From positions 18,476,001 through 18,540,000 of the forward strand of contig OU612065.1 of NCBI GenBank assembly GCA_914767715.1: DNA of 64,000 bases. Reading direction: 5' to 3'. Source of the DNA: Membranipora membranacea (lineage: Eukaryota > Bryozoa > Gymnolaemata > Cheilostomatida > Membraniporidae). The stretch's first letter is position 1; every line of letters starts with the position of its first letter. A program made the position numbers and the translations under genes. The notes under the pieces are model-generated. The model did not search any database and had not been told where the DNA came from. It worked only from the letters and a program-made list of their open reading frames with translations. This document shows positions 21,778-34,000 of this stretch, piece after piece.

Positions 21778-24700
21778 TCAGGTTAATGTCACAATCGGTT
21801 TTGGTTCCGTCTTTATCCGCCTGCATTTACTTATAGTTATCCCCAAGAAAGTACTTATTCCAATAACCGCAGCCAGAAAATAGCAAGCACCAATATAGTA
21901 GAAGACAACTACCCATTCGTCAAAAGCTTCGTGCAACGCATCTGCAATAAAAAACAATGAAAATCAAAATTTTGCTGTTACAAAGTAAGGCATTGATGGG
22001 TTATTGTGTTGTAGTTGTGTTGTCAGTCCACCTGATCGATAACACTTATAAGCACTCTCACACGTCGTTTTTAAATGCAGAATCTAATAACCTGTGTCAT
22101 GAATCAGAGCAACCCATAGACTTTAAGATTAAGTCTATGGTGCAACCATAATGTCACAAGTTTTAAGTGCAGTTAAGTTGGAACAGAAAGAGGTAATTGC
22201 GGTGGCTTTCAGAGTACCTTTAACAGTCATATTTCCATGAAAAACAAACTGATAACTCAAACTTACTTGCGACGAGTGTGCTGACAATGAAAGCGACAGC
22301 CTGATACAGGTAGTATATCCCCATTGTAGTAACAAGGTGCTCTTTTCCAATAAGCTCAATTACGACTATAGGCAGTAGTGAGTAGATTGTGGTACCGCAG
22401 AGCGCCATTGTTGAATAGATTATACTGATACCTGGAAAAAAGAGACATAAAAGGTGATCTCTTTATGTTTTTTTGATCAAGAGGTATGTGTTATTATTAC
22501 AATGGAATCCATAAATATACTTATTGTGAATTAGAAAAAAGAATGAAAAGGATTTCAAAGTAGCTCTAGTTCAAATTTTTACCAATGCAATGAAAATTGC
22601 TTCATACATGATTCTTCCTAACCTAACATAAAACTCCTGAGCAAAAATATGAGTGTCAGGATACTGTGGCACTAAGTTTTGTGAGACACTTGGATCCCAG
22701 AATTACAGTACATCTTGATCACAATTCACATCGTGTTACGACAGTCAACTGTCTGCATACAATAACAGTAGTATATATACAGTGATCACACTGTTCTTAC
22801 CTGCAAGCCCAGGCAGAGCGGCACACAGAGCAGACCCGAGAGTACAGAGCACCATTATAATACAGATCTGTGCTAGAGCTGATATAATCCTCCTGTCAGC
22901 AAACAGACCATGCAGCACTCTCATCATGATCTCCGCTATGGCAGTGTACAACATAATGTAGGTCACTTTTTTCTTTTTCAACCCGTTTTCTACAGCGTAG
23001 GACGGAGCAGTTGTGTAGATGAGATTTATACCATTAACAGCGAAGAACACAAGAAACCCAATCAGTAGCACCTAGAAGACAATATAGAGATATTAATGGA
23101 GAGTATCACATGGACATTTCCGTGACTACGTCTACTACGGAAGGTGGATAGTGAAAATGTACCAAAAGTGTCAAGGTGAATCATGGATCATAGTCTGATA
23201 AATCCTAATGCTTAACACAAGGTGAAAATTAGTTCTACCAGAGACTATAGATAATATCTATAGTCTCTGGTTCTACCTCAACTCCGCAGAGAAACCACTC
23301 ACGCCACTACTATGTTTTTGCGGTTATGTTTTGGTTAGTACGTTTCCATTTTGTTGGATAAATGAAGGTTCAAACCAACCACAATCTACCCAAACGCAAA
23401 TAACTTGTCCTGGACTGCTGCCTTATTTCTCTTGATGGGACATCCAAAATATTTCTTTTTCAGTTTTACAACAACAAACATTTCCAAGAACTGGGTCATA
23501 GTGGCAGTAAAATCTTTTGGCATCAGTGTGTAGCTGTAGCAGACTAATTTGACCTTTCGTGTTTGTGCATACGACGACACTGCTTAGGCTATTCTTTTAA
23601 TGTTGTGACTGTCAATTTTCCAAGGTTACAATCTATCATCACAGGTGTGTTGCCAGGAAACTACACTTACTCGATAATTAGCCCACAGCTTGCAGTGACC
23701 ATGGCAGCAATTAGTGGAAGCTTCCTCTCCTCCGCAGGAAGTAGTATTTTTAGATTTGGAAGTTGTTTTTGTGGTATTATTGTCTATGTCAATGGCACCA
23801 CCATGATGTTTATTATTAATGATAATATTGTCCTCATCTTTATCTAATGAGAGTGTTGATGCAAATGGAGCCCCTATGGACAACGAGTACACACTACCAT
23901 AGAGGTGTCGGCGCCCGCCTATATGTAGGTTGTTATTGGTTACATCTAAACACTCCATATTGGCAGCATCCTCGATGAGTAATTTTTCGGTGAGGGACTC
24001 TTTTGTGTCGGCTGATGTTAGCGACGAAGTCGATGTGTCATTTTCACCCAAATCCATATCCTCATGATCCTCCGATTCCTCTGAATATTTCGGAGGTGGT
24101 TGATCAGCGCTTTGGTCCTCGGATGATTCAGCTTCTGGTTTGTTAGTTGTCAGTTGATTTTTATAATATGACATAGGCCTCAATAGCGCTGCGAATACAA
24201 TTGCTTTCAAGAATACAGCCGCTGGAAAATAAAATCACGATAACTGTTATTAATACGATAATATCTAAGTAAGAAAGTTCTTGCTCCTAACAGCTTGGCA
24301 TGGCTGTGTTGATGAACCCACCGCAGACATTAGCTAAGCAGCGTTAATTAATACATTGCTGCATCACAGCTTACACTTCTCACTGCATTGGCCTGACATT
24401 GCATACAACAAGTTTTGTCAAAACAAATCAAGAAAATGTCACACCATATTGTTGAGCCACCATGTTAATCCATAGAAATTAATGCTACACTAAGCCAATA
24501 ACAATCGAGAGTTTATGTGCTGCATTCCATTGTGACCCCTTGTATGGAAACTAGCTGCGGCCATTGAACTCCTAAGTATTTCCATTCTCTGACCTCTATC
24601 TAAGGCTGCCGCTCAACTTCAGCTAGTGAAAAGAGAGGACAACCTCTCAAAAAGAGGAAAACTTCTCAATCATCGAAAACATTGAGGGAACAGTATCTGA

Positions 24701-27700
24701 CATCACTGTGCGGATGTAGTTCAAATACGTGAACTCTGCCCTTTTTTTTGTTTTCTACCTGAACTAGTGTGGATGGAAAGAAATGAATATAATGAAATCT
24801 CACCATAACATATGAGTGCTTCTCTGAAAGCGTAGGTGCTGAATAGGTAGTTGATTAATAGAGGTATAACCAACCCTCCTAATCCAGATCCTGCAGCAAC
24901 AATCCCTACAGCTAATGCTCGGTGCTTAGAGAAATAGTCTGCAAACGCTGTGTAGACAACTACCATAACACCACCAGCACCCAGAGCTGTAAATTAGACA
25001 TATAATTGAACATAATTGGGGTCGGCCATCCATAAGTCATTGTATAGCACAGACATTAAAACAATGCTATCATCAATCACATCCAGAGAAATATAGTCTG
25101 TTCTCGACTCAATGCTAGAATTTACTTGGGCATTGACCCTGACATTAATAAACAGTGTTAATTCTGACTAAACAAGAGATTATTAAGCGAATGCCACAAT
25201 AGGGAAACATAACCCACACTAGGTTAATTTATGATGGTGATAATGGGTTGCAATGGGCAAGGACAAAAATATGATCATCGTTTTTAACCCTGTTTTGTGA
25301 TATTCACTGATCATCATTCCAAATTTGTATCACGGATGTAAGCGACTGCCTACTATATAGAACAGTACAGGTACCCTGGTTTAAGGGCCATTCTCAGTTC
25401 ACATCCATAATTATTGGCAAGATAAAAATGCAAAAAGGTCCTGATTTGAATACGCAGTGCAGCAGGATGGATAATAAAATCTAGGCAAAAAGTGCTCCTC
25501 ACCGCTTTGGGTGCAATAATGTATCTTCTGAGAATACGCCCTCAGCAAGGACGGAAATTTGATTGCACTTGGGTTTGGCCTTGTGTGCAGTCTCTAGCGA
25601 CGAGATAACAGAAATAAGAAGTAGAGTATAAAAACGCAAAATATGACACAGTGGCAATGCGATAGGTGAGGAGCACTTTTTGCACATCGTATTATGTAAA
25701 AACAGGACCTTAGAGACTGACTGCTCTTCAAATCAAGAATTTTCTTCCCCGCACGCCCTGCAGCTCATCCTCAAGTGAGTAGTCTTGTCCTTTCTTAATA
25801 TATTACAACCTTTCAATGGGTTTCAAGGAGACATTCTATCGGATACTTTTTGCCAGTTGCCCAGGGTAAAGTTTAATGGAGATGCCCAGGTCGTCCCATG
25901 AGGACTGTTCAACTTATTCTTGCTCTTTGCAGGTCTGAGAAACTGAAGAATACTTGGCTGCATAAACAAGGCCCTGGCCTTTATGATGAGCTAGCCTGGT
26001 TAGGCTCCAATGTCACATTCATATCCTTACGGCTTGCAGCTCAATGATCCCATGTGGTTGATAGTGACGGCATGCTTTTAAATCAAGGACATCGGATTGA
26101 GGAAATTGTGTGCAATGCATTAGCCTACTACACATATTTTTATAATGACAGAAATATTACTGGTCATCAAAAAGTTAGTAGAACAATATTTCCATGAAAT
26201 TTCAATTATTTTAGATTGAAACAATCCCCTACCATGACAATAGCCTGCATTGTATATGACGTGTGTATCTGAGAGCCAGATGTACTCGACTTCAGAGCAT
26301 CTTAGCATTAGTTTAAGTGCTCAAACACTGCCCAGGTTGCTGGTAAAGAAGTTCCATTGTCAACCACACCTGGATGGAATGGTCGATGGAATGCCACTAC
26401 CAGCATATGGCCATATAGAAGTCTTCAAACTTATTAATCTGTTTGCTCAAACTTATCTCAAGCTACTCGGTCGGTCGATGAGCTATTTTGGCTCAGCTCC
26501 AAATAAATTATGGATTTGTGGATTCAGCTAACTGATGATGTCACTGGGCTATTGGCTGTATATTTGGACATTGAACAACATTGTGAAATTCCTCTTTGGA
26601 CAAGCTATTTCTAGATTAATATGTAATATCAAGGTTATTGCTCTAATGGATTGTATAAATATGAAATTATAATTTCTATACAATGCAGTCCTTCAAAATC
26701 CACTGACGGATGCAAGGTTTTTCTCTCTAATACCAAAGATACAAAATACTGGTCCTTTCTAATCATACCAGACCCATTGCCGTTTTTTGACAAAATTTTG
26801 GCCAACACAGGGTCAAGGCTGAATATATAAATCCAGGCAAATTAGGGTTATTATCACACAAAACTTCTAGTTCTAGTTCCAGCTAACGTGTTGGCTCTTT
26901 CCCAACTAAGCCAATGCATTGCTCTACTTCTGCAGGGCATTGAACCACAAAGTCTGTCTGTTTGCAACATGTAAAGACATCAACGGAAAATTAAGCGTTT
27001 CTAGTTCTTGAACTGGGAAATTAAGCGTTTCTAGTTCTTGAACTGCATATAAAATTATTACTTACAGTATAATGCGAGGCTGAAGAAAAGGAAATAGCAG
27101 TTAGGAGCGAAGGCGGAGAGAAATATCCCCAGAGAACATAATCCTCCTCCGACCATTCCCACCACTCTGTGGCAAGACTTGTTCAGCAACCAGCTGCATA
27201 GTGGGCCTACAAAACAAATACAAATCAATCGTATTATTGTCTAATGTAATAAATAATCGTTTCATTGGGACTGATAGATTGTGTTAATTTGACCAAGGAG
27301 ATAGTATGACGGGGCTGCTTTGTGTGCGCTGAAAAAAAACGTGTTCTATAGAAGACATATCAGAAATTCTCGTTTCTATCTCCTGGAGAACTCAAATAAA
27401 TCAAAGCATGCCATCTTTTCAGTACGTCAATCATCAGCTGTCACACTCGACTCAAAAGCCGGGTTAATATGGGGCTTAGCTTAGTGAGTACTTGTTGTGC
27501 AGCTTTGGCAGACAATGGATGCGGTATCCTATCTGTCCAGGGAAGCAGTGCCTGACTGGAAACTCACAACAATAGAGCTTATTTATGCAAATGATAGTGG
27601 TATTCTTAGTAAATCCTGAAAGTACAGCGATGATTGATGGCAGGAATATGACGGTTCAAAGTGATATAATGCACTATGAAAGTCCTCCATACCCCTAATG

Positions 27701-30700
27701 TCCCCACCCCCATTCCCTGCTGAATTGGAAGGCTTTTTTGTATAGCTTGATTGTCCTCAAATCGCCGGCAGCATAGCCACTAGCCATTCAAGTCTAGACC
27801 ATGGGCCCTCAAAAATGCACAATACAAATGTTGTATATAGGTTTTAGAAATTTTTTGTTTTGACAACATCAAAGTTCACAACCACAGGTCATCCCGAGAA
27901 ATCAATTCCGATGACAACCATAGTCTCTGCAAGGAGAACAACATAAGGAATTTGTCTTGCAGCAGGCCATCCATAGGACTCAAATTCAGTCTGAAGGAAA
28001 TAGGACCCGTAAATGGTGATGCAACATATAGATGACTAGGACATTCATAAAGCAACGTCTGCCGATCTTTCGATCTTCTAATTAGGAATCCATTGTTGAT
28101 GTTTTTTTTTACAGCAAACTGCTGAACTTGAACAAGGATTCCCACGCAAACAAATAAATCCTGTACATGCCAGATGAGTAGGCTACTCGGAAATAATCTA
28201 ATGACTGCAGCAGGAATGAATTCTCCCTGACTGCAGGATGCAAGCTTACTAGGAAATTTAATTCGGTCAGCTGCGTTTAGTAAGTAATGGCTTGAGAATC
28301 AGAAAAGAAAGGATATCGGTAGATAGGATTATCCTTTCAAGCCACACCGCTTTGTCAATAGAAACTTTCTGATTCTCCAATAATTTCACAGGAAGCTCTT
28401 GCAATATCTTTCAACCGATTTTGTCCTCTTGTTGTATTTATTCTGGAACTTAAACGGACGACTTGATGGTTGTTCAAAAACGGATATGATAAAAGTCCAA
28501 GATTTTACTTTTGAAGGATGCGCGTCGGTGATTGTGGTTTGGGCTCAAGCCATAAAGATTCAGAAAAACTTTTTCCATTCAGTAGCAGGCAAGAAGCAGT
28601 AGTTTTCAGAATTCGGTCACCCCTAGTGGTGTAAGCGAGGGAAGGTCTAACGGAAGCAAGCTGAGCTGAATTGTGAATGTAAATCCCTCAGAGTGTTAGA
28701 AAGAAATAAAAGGACACGGTACAAGTAATCACTTGTGGGTTTTACCTCAGTCACTGAGGCAAACTTATAGTTTATACATACAGTGGGCTCAGTAGTTTTA
28801 GGTGGCCTTGTAACACAAAGTCTGATCGGAAATACTTAAGTAGTACGCACCTGAGAGTAAGCTGATAATGGAGGCAGCTGAAAAGATCCACAGCAACGCA
28901 CGTGCAGGGCATTCTGGGAACTGCTGTTCCACTTCCAGTTTAAGTATACCAAAGCATTTGAATGTTCCGGCTATTAGCATGAACAGTCCAGCACAGGCTA
29001 CAAACACATCAATCGGAAATTGTTATCAAATATATGCAACTTGATACCATTAATATCAGGAACGACAAGTGATATTTTGACCTTGCTCTGAACCAGTGAA
29101 GGCATGTCCCTGGTCTGGTTACTTCTTGTCATCAAAGAGGATGTGGGTGACATTAAGTTGGCACCATTCCACTCACGGAAAACCATCAAATAACTAATTG
29201 TAAATGAACCTACAAAGAATAATGTTATGTAACTTTCTGAAACGACTTGAGCTCAAAGTACCGCCAATGATCACGTCTTCGCCAGGCGTGTGGCCAAATA
29301 ATCTTTGAGCCTTGTGACTCGTGGAACCGGATCTACTAAAGCCAGTTGGCACAGTGTCAGATTTCTGGCGCACTTTTCACATTTAGGTTTGTGACCCTCG
29401 CCTGGCAATCATTCCAGGCAACTGAAACGATGCCAACTAGGAAACATCGCTCGCTTATTGAAATGATGGCCTTGATAGTTACGTGACCAATTTTTACTGT
29501 GCTGACGCTGACTTCTTTCAAATCTTAAGTGCCTGTAGGCCTTAGGCTTGGTTCTTCCTATCTTACTATGGACCAGGCACTAGACGTAGACATGATTGAT
29601 ATTTGTGCTCAGATGTTGACATGAATCCAATTTTGGTGTGTGCTTTTGGTTTTAATTTGGCAGTTGGACCTCGTCCAAGGTTACTTCCGTGGAAAAAGAA
29701 TCACTACCGAGAATTCCAGTTCATACTAGACATAGGACAGCAATCACGCATAAAATAGGCGCTCACACAAGAGCTACCTGACATTTCATTCTCAAGTAAA
29801 GTTACTTTTGCCCGGATATTGGTAAATTGGCATCGTAATTTAGAATTGATACAAGGTCAGACTCGACATTACTTGGCCCGGTTACATAAAGACAAAGCAC
29901 TGAAACAGTTGTACTCATATGTTTTTGCAAATAAAATTCTCAGTCAAACCACAGACACCGTTATGTAAAGATTATGGCCTACATAAATATTTGTCTGCGA
30001 TCTAGTTATACAAATTCCATCTATGGTTTCTTCTGGCATCCAATAAAGTGTGGTCTGCCTTTCATAACCACCAGTACACCCAGAAGGAAGGGAAGCAATT
30101 TGTCCCTGAACTTGGCCATTTGTACTTCCAATCAATGCCCCTAGTGCAATGTATGTATCAATATGTTCAATGGTGAAGCTATACCCCTAGTAATGTTTAG
30201 CGGTTTAACCACAGATGCACTTTTATGTTATTCGCAGAATTGTTTTTTATTATGTACGCATACTGACGCAATGACACAAAAGCAAGGTTATGATGCTGTT
30301 TTCGCTTCATAGCCAATTAGATACAGAGGGATATCTGCCCCTGGAATGACCTTGATGAGCCTACTTATAATAGGTCTACTGAGCAACACTCTTCGATAAA
30401 TTCTTTAGGCCTCGTTTCATTGATAGAGTTGGATAGCAAGACATAAACATAGCCCAACTGCCAAGAAATATCATAAATCATAGTAAAGCAAAGGCCTACT
30501 TAAAATAACATATCGTTTGCTCAAACTTGGCAACTAGGTTGCCGCTTGGTTAGCAGACAGTACTGGTGTTCTAATAGATCTCACTTTTAGAAGCGTGCCA
30601 ACCTTCTGCATACATTGGATTTAATCAGTTATATCACATCTCCCTGATCTGATCTTACTTGGCAATGTCAGTGACCAGAAAGCTTTGCCAAGCCAAGCTT

Positions 30701-31090
30701 TGCTAAGCCAGTGTGATTAAATGGGTGCAAACTTCTGAAGAGAATATATCTTTTTTTCTGAAAGGTTTGAAGACACTTGTATTGTGTCAGGGGTGCTTGA
30801 GCACGACGAAATACGTTTGATACCTGTATTTGAATAAGAACCCACAGAGAAACCCCAGGCTCGTACCCTTGATATCAACCAGTATATATTGGCAATAAAA
30901 CCGTAGGAGGGTACCATATACATAGCAACCCTTCGTCTTCTAGCGCTCTCTCCCTTAAAATGCCTCACGTACCTGCAACTATGACCCAGGCCCAGCCTTT
31001 GTCCACAGGAAGCTCTGTTACGCCAGCTTTCTGCTTCTTAGAGCTTTTAGCTTTCACCATTGTGGCTTTCTGGAATGCAAGTGCCAGCTC
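21778..31090 (-). CDS. SLC16-family monocarboxylate transporter-like protein (MFS)
   Basis: Eight coding exons on the minus strand: 31060-30973, 28997-28851, 27206-27066, 24986-24804, 24221-23671, 23071-22801, 22431-22267, 21941-21778. All phases agree, giving 569 residues from MVKAKSSKKQ. The first membrane helix is preceded by DKGWAWVIV, matching the MCT signature D-G-x-W-x-W, with Lys in place of the first Gly. The second MCT signature is clear in the fourth exon: YFSKHRALAVGIVAAGSG. Helices 7-12 lie in the last three exons. Exon 5 encodes an unusually long acidic loop of about 165 residues between helices 6 and 7. The family carries monocarboxylates, aromatic amino acids or thyroid hormones across the plasma membrane, some members with protons; the substrate cannot be told here. 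The exon containing the start begins at 31090, and the frame stays open into a further upstream exon. Confidence 0.9.
22114..22140. repeat. Hairpin with 10-bp arms in a transporter intron
   Basis: CCATAGACTT (22114-22123) pairs perfectly with AAGTCTATGG (22131-22140) across a 7-base loop. GCAACC occurs just before and just after, so it resembles a small palindromic insertion. It is intronic, between transporter exons 21941 and 22267. Confidence 0.6.
23232..23276. mobile_element. Near-perfect 33-bp palindrome flanked by 7-bp direct repeats
   Basis: Positions 23238-23270 form a palindrome with 16-bp perfect arms, CCAGAGACTATAGATA and its inverse, around a single A. GTTCTAC occurs on both sides (23232-23238 and 23270-23276). 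The ends CAGAG...CTCTG resemble hAT-type termini, so this may be a minimal element or a footprint of one. It lies in the transporter intron between 23071 and 23671. Confidence 0.65.
25485..25683. mobile_element. 199-bp fold-back element with 19-bp perfect inverted ends
   Basis: GCAAAAAGTGCTCCTCACC at 25485-25503 is repeated in exact inverse at 25665-25683. The interior encodes nothing recognisable. No clear target duplication flanks it. It lies in the large transporter intron between 24986 and 27066 and fits a non-autonomous DNA transposon. Confidence 0.7.
26985..27044 (+). repeat. 30-bp tandem duplication beside a splice donor
   Basis: AAATTAAGCGTTTCTAGTTC followed by TTGAACTGGG occurs twice in direct tandem, essentially identical, so it is a recent duplication. 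It lies in the transporter intron about 20 bases beyond the splice donor of exon 27206-27066 (minus strand). Confidence 0.85.
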
Positions 31091-34000
31091 CTACCAAAAG
31101 AAAAAAGGTTTATTTGACATGCACATCTTAAGTTCTAAATGTAGACTAATTCTAACTGGCCCTAACTGTACATCAAAGCGTTTCAAGGTATTTCTAACCT
31201 TTTATGTAACATACATGTGTTCTTCAACTTTACATAAAGTAGACATAAATTAATAGTAACAGCTACGGGTCAACATCCTAGTCAAACATTAGAAAGGCTT
31301 TCCATAAACCTGTCAACAGTTATAACAGTCTGTAATGTCCGGTTCAACTGTTACAGAGATGATTGAAATTGACAGTTCCAAAAATAGATGGACCTGGACT
31401 TTGGTCACTTACACTTGAATGATTGTAATTCATAACTATTAATAGCTGAAGAATTGATACCTACCTGTTTACAATATATGGAATAAGCAGGGTTGGGGTT
31501 TAGGAAAAATGATAGGGGAGGCAATAATCCTGGAGAGTGCTAAACAACTCCAGTTGGGGTGATATAAGCTCTACAGTGGGGTCTTGGGTGAAGACCCTAC
31601 TTCCACAGCCTTTTAAGGTTTATACATGGCTAATGGAATTGCAACAGCTGATTCTGACTTAGATCATTCAATTATAGCATTTTTGTGCCATTTTATTTAG
31701 CTTTCTGGGCCTGCAAAGGATTAAAAATCGTTACTAATTTTCCTTCCGATGACTTTTTCCAGCAGGTTCTCTCCGTTGCACCCATATTCGATATTCCACG
31801 GACCATTTCGGTTTTACGTTCAGTCAAACAACATTATTATCGTCAATTGTTTTATGTGTCCTTGAAGCTTAGGTGAGATGCCTTATCATGATAACAACCG
31901 GCATACAAAAAGTCATACAAAAACATAACTCACCAGCAAAAAAGTTGAAATAGTTTCTCTCTCAACAAGATCCTTTGTCCAAGTAATAAGTACTGCTTAC
32001 TTTTAGAGCATGACAGCCAGCCTCATGGTATGTGGTAGACACCCAACCGTACAATGAGACCGCCTGTGGTGAGCTTAATCTGTAATAATCCAGGGAAAAA
32101 TGAGAAGACTACGACGTTAGCTCTTCAGACCAAATTACCTAATCATGTCTGCACTCCAGTCCCAGCACCGGGCAGACAGAAATCTGATAGATTGCAAAAT
32201 CTATCTACGCTGCGCGCAGGGGAGAGACGTTCTGATCCTAACGATTGATATTTTAACGCAAATGTGTGCTCAGAAACAGCAACGCTAGTATTGTCTAGAC
32301 ATTTTATAGCTCGCGGGCACATGCTCACCAATATAGATGTTATGCTCAAATGAACTGTATTGTGATGTAAGTCTATACAGCAGCTATACTTGAATTCAAG
32401 GTTGTTTCTTTGGGGGATAATAACAGCAAACTAAATCAATAATCGCTATTAGCAAGCAATCACATTCTGATAAACCTTGGCTGGAAAACCTTAAGCTGCT
32501 CTGGCGAATCAACAGCCCCGCTTTGAGAGCACCAGGCACTCTCTTTGCCTTTTTCACTGAATTATACGGCTCAATATAACTCTTTTGATCCGCGGGAGTA
32601 AGATGTAATTTTGTACCTTTATTAAGAGAAAATAGAACAACAATAGAATTTGCTTAGAGCAAAAACCTGACCTTATCAATACATTTTTTGTTTTCTAGAG
32701 CTGGGCAAAGTAGTAGTACTCAAACATGTTTAGAAAACCATGCGGTATCAATTAAACTGCATTATATTTCGTTATTGATAAAAGCATCTTTGTCGTTACT
32801 TTACGTTAAGTTACACCATCATGGGTAGTTTAACAATTAAAATCCAGTTCAGTGTTGCAAAAGTTATGCATTTGATTATGTCATCGAGCTTCACAGCGCA
32901 CAAGAATGAAAACTCAAATGTCACGCAACTATGACATTGACACCCAGGAGGGAAATGACACCAAGTATTTGCGCTGCTCCGCTGATATCATCCATCACAC
33001 AAAACATGGTAATGGTCCATAACTTTCTAATAAAACTCCCATCAATCAAGACAAAAAATCGGCTAAATATTGGACTGCCAAGCACTACCAAATGTATGAC
33101 ATGTTTTGAACGATAGTCTATTGACCTTGATCAATATCATTACTACGGCTGATATCAATGCTATAAGGGCACTACCTAGCCCAGTTCATTAGGCATAGAG
33201 TGGGCGTGTCTATCAACAGTAATTGACTTTTTAAGATTCTTAGGCTACGATATTTTTCAAGGGGATAACACGGAATAATGAACCTTTAGCAAGGACGCAA
33301 ATGTGATGAAAGAATATCAAATCCATCATTCCATTCTTGCAGTACATGCGTCCGTCTGCTTAGAGTTATGAGTTCCCGATTGCCAAACCAGTTCTTAGGT
33401 GAAGCAATTATCTCATATGAAGAAATAGTTGCACATAACAGCTTGGCAATCGACACCTTATGCAATCAAAAGTGGGCATCGGTCACCGAAGACAAAACAG
33501 TAAATTCAGGTGATATTGATTGAAGACCAGTTGGATTTTCAGACCAAACGTGTGCGCTAATTTTACCTATTTGTGGATGAAAATCTAGAGGCAATGTTTT
33601 CGATCCGGATTAAATGCTTGAGGCAATGTTTTCGACCTGGACTACGGATTAAATGCTTGATCGAAGGCCAGTTGGCATCCTCCCGTGTAACTTAATCTGA
33701 ATCGCACACACAATAGATACCGGTACCATTATTCTCAAGGCCTCACCTTGGACTTCTCCATGTGGGATTCATAGTCTCCCAACCCCCTCCCGGGCATTTT
33801 TTAACAGGGCAGTGGAAAGGCATGAATATGATAATATTACGAAGGAGTAACAGCTTGATATTACAAATGGACATACCGCTCTATGCTGTCGTCTAAGAAA
33901 CGGGTGTACCCAGCGCAGTGAAATACAACCTATTATACAATTTTAAAGCCAGCAGGCTAAATACAACATTTTACTCAGGCCCAACAGTGCTTATTCAAGC

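Noticed and set aside
26250-26531. 93-codon plus-strand frame inside the transporter intron
   Set aside because: No domain-like sequence and opposite strand to the gene; probably chance.
31685-32349. Several 60-70 codon frames on both strands
   Set aside because: Short, overlapping on opposite strands, no splice context.
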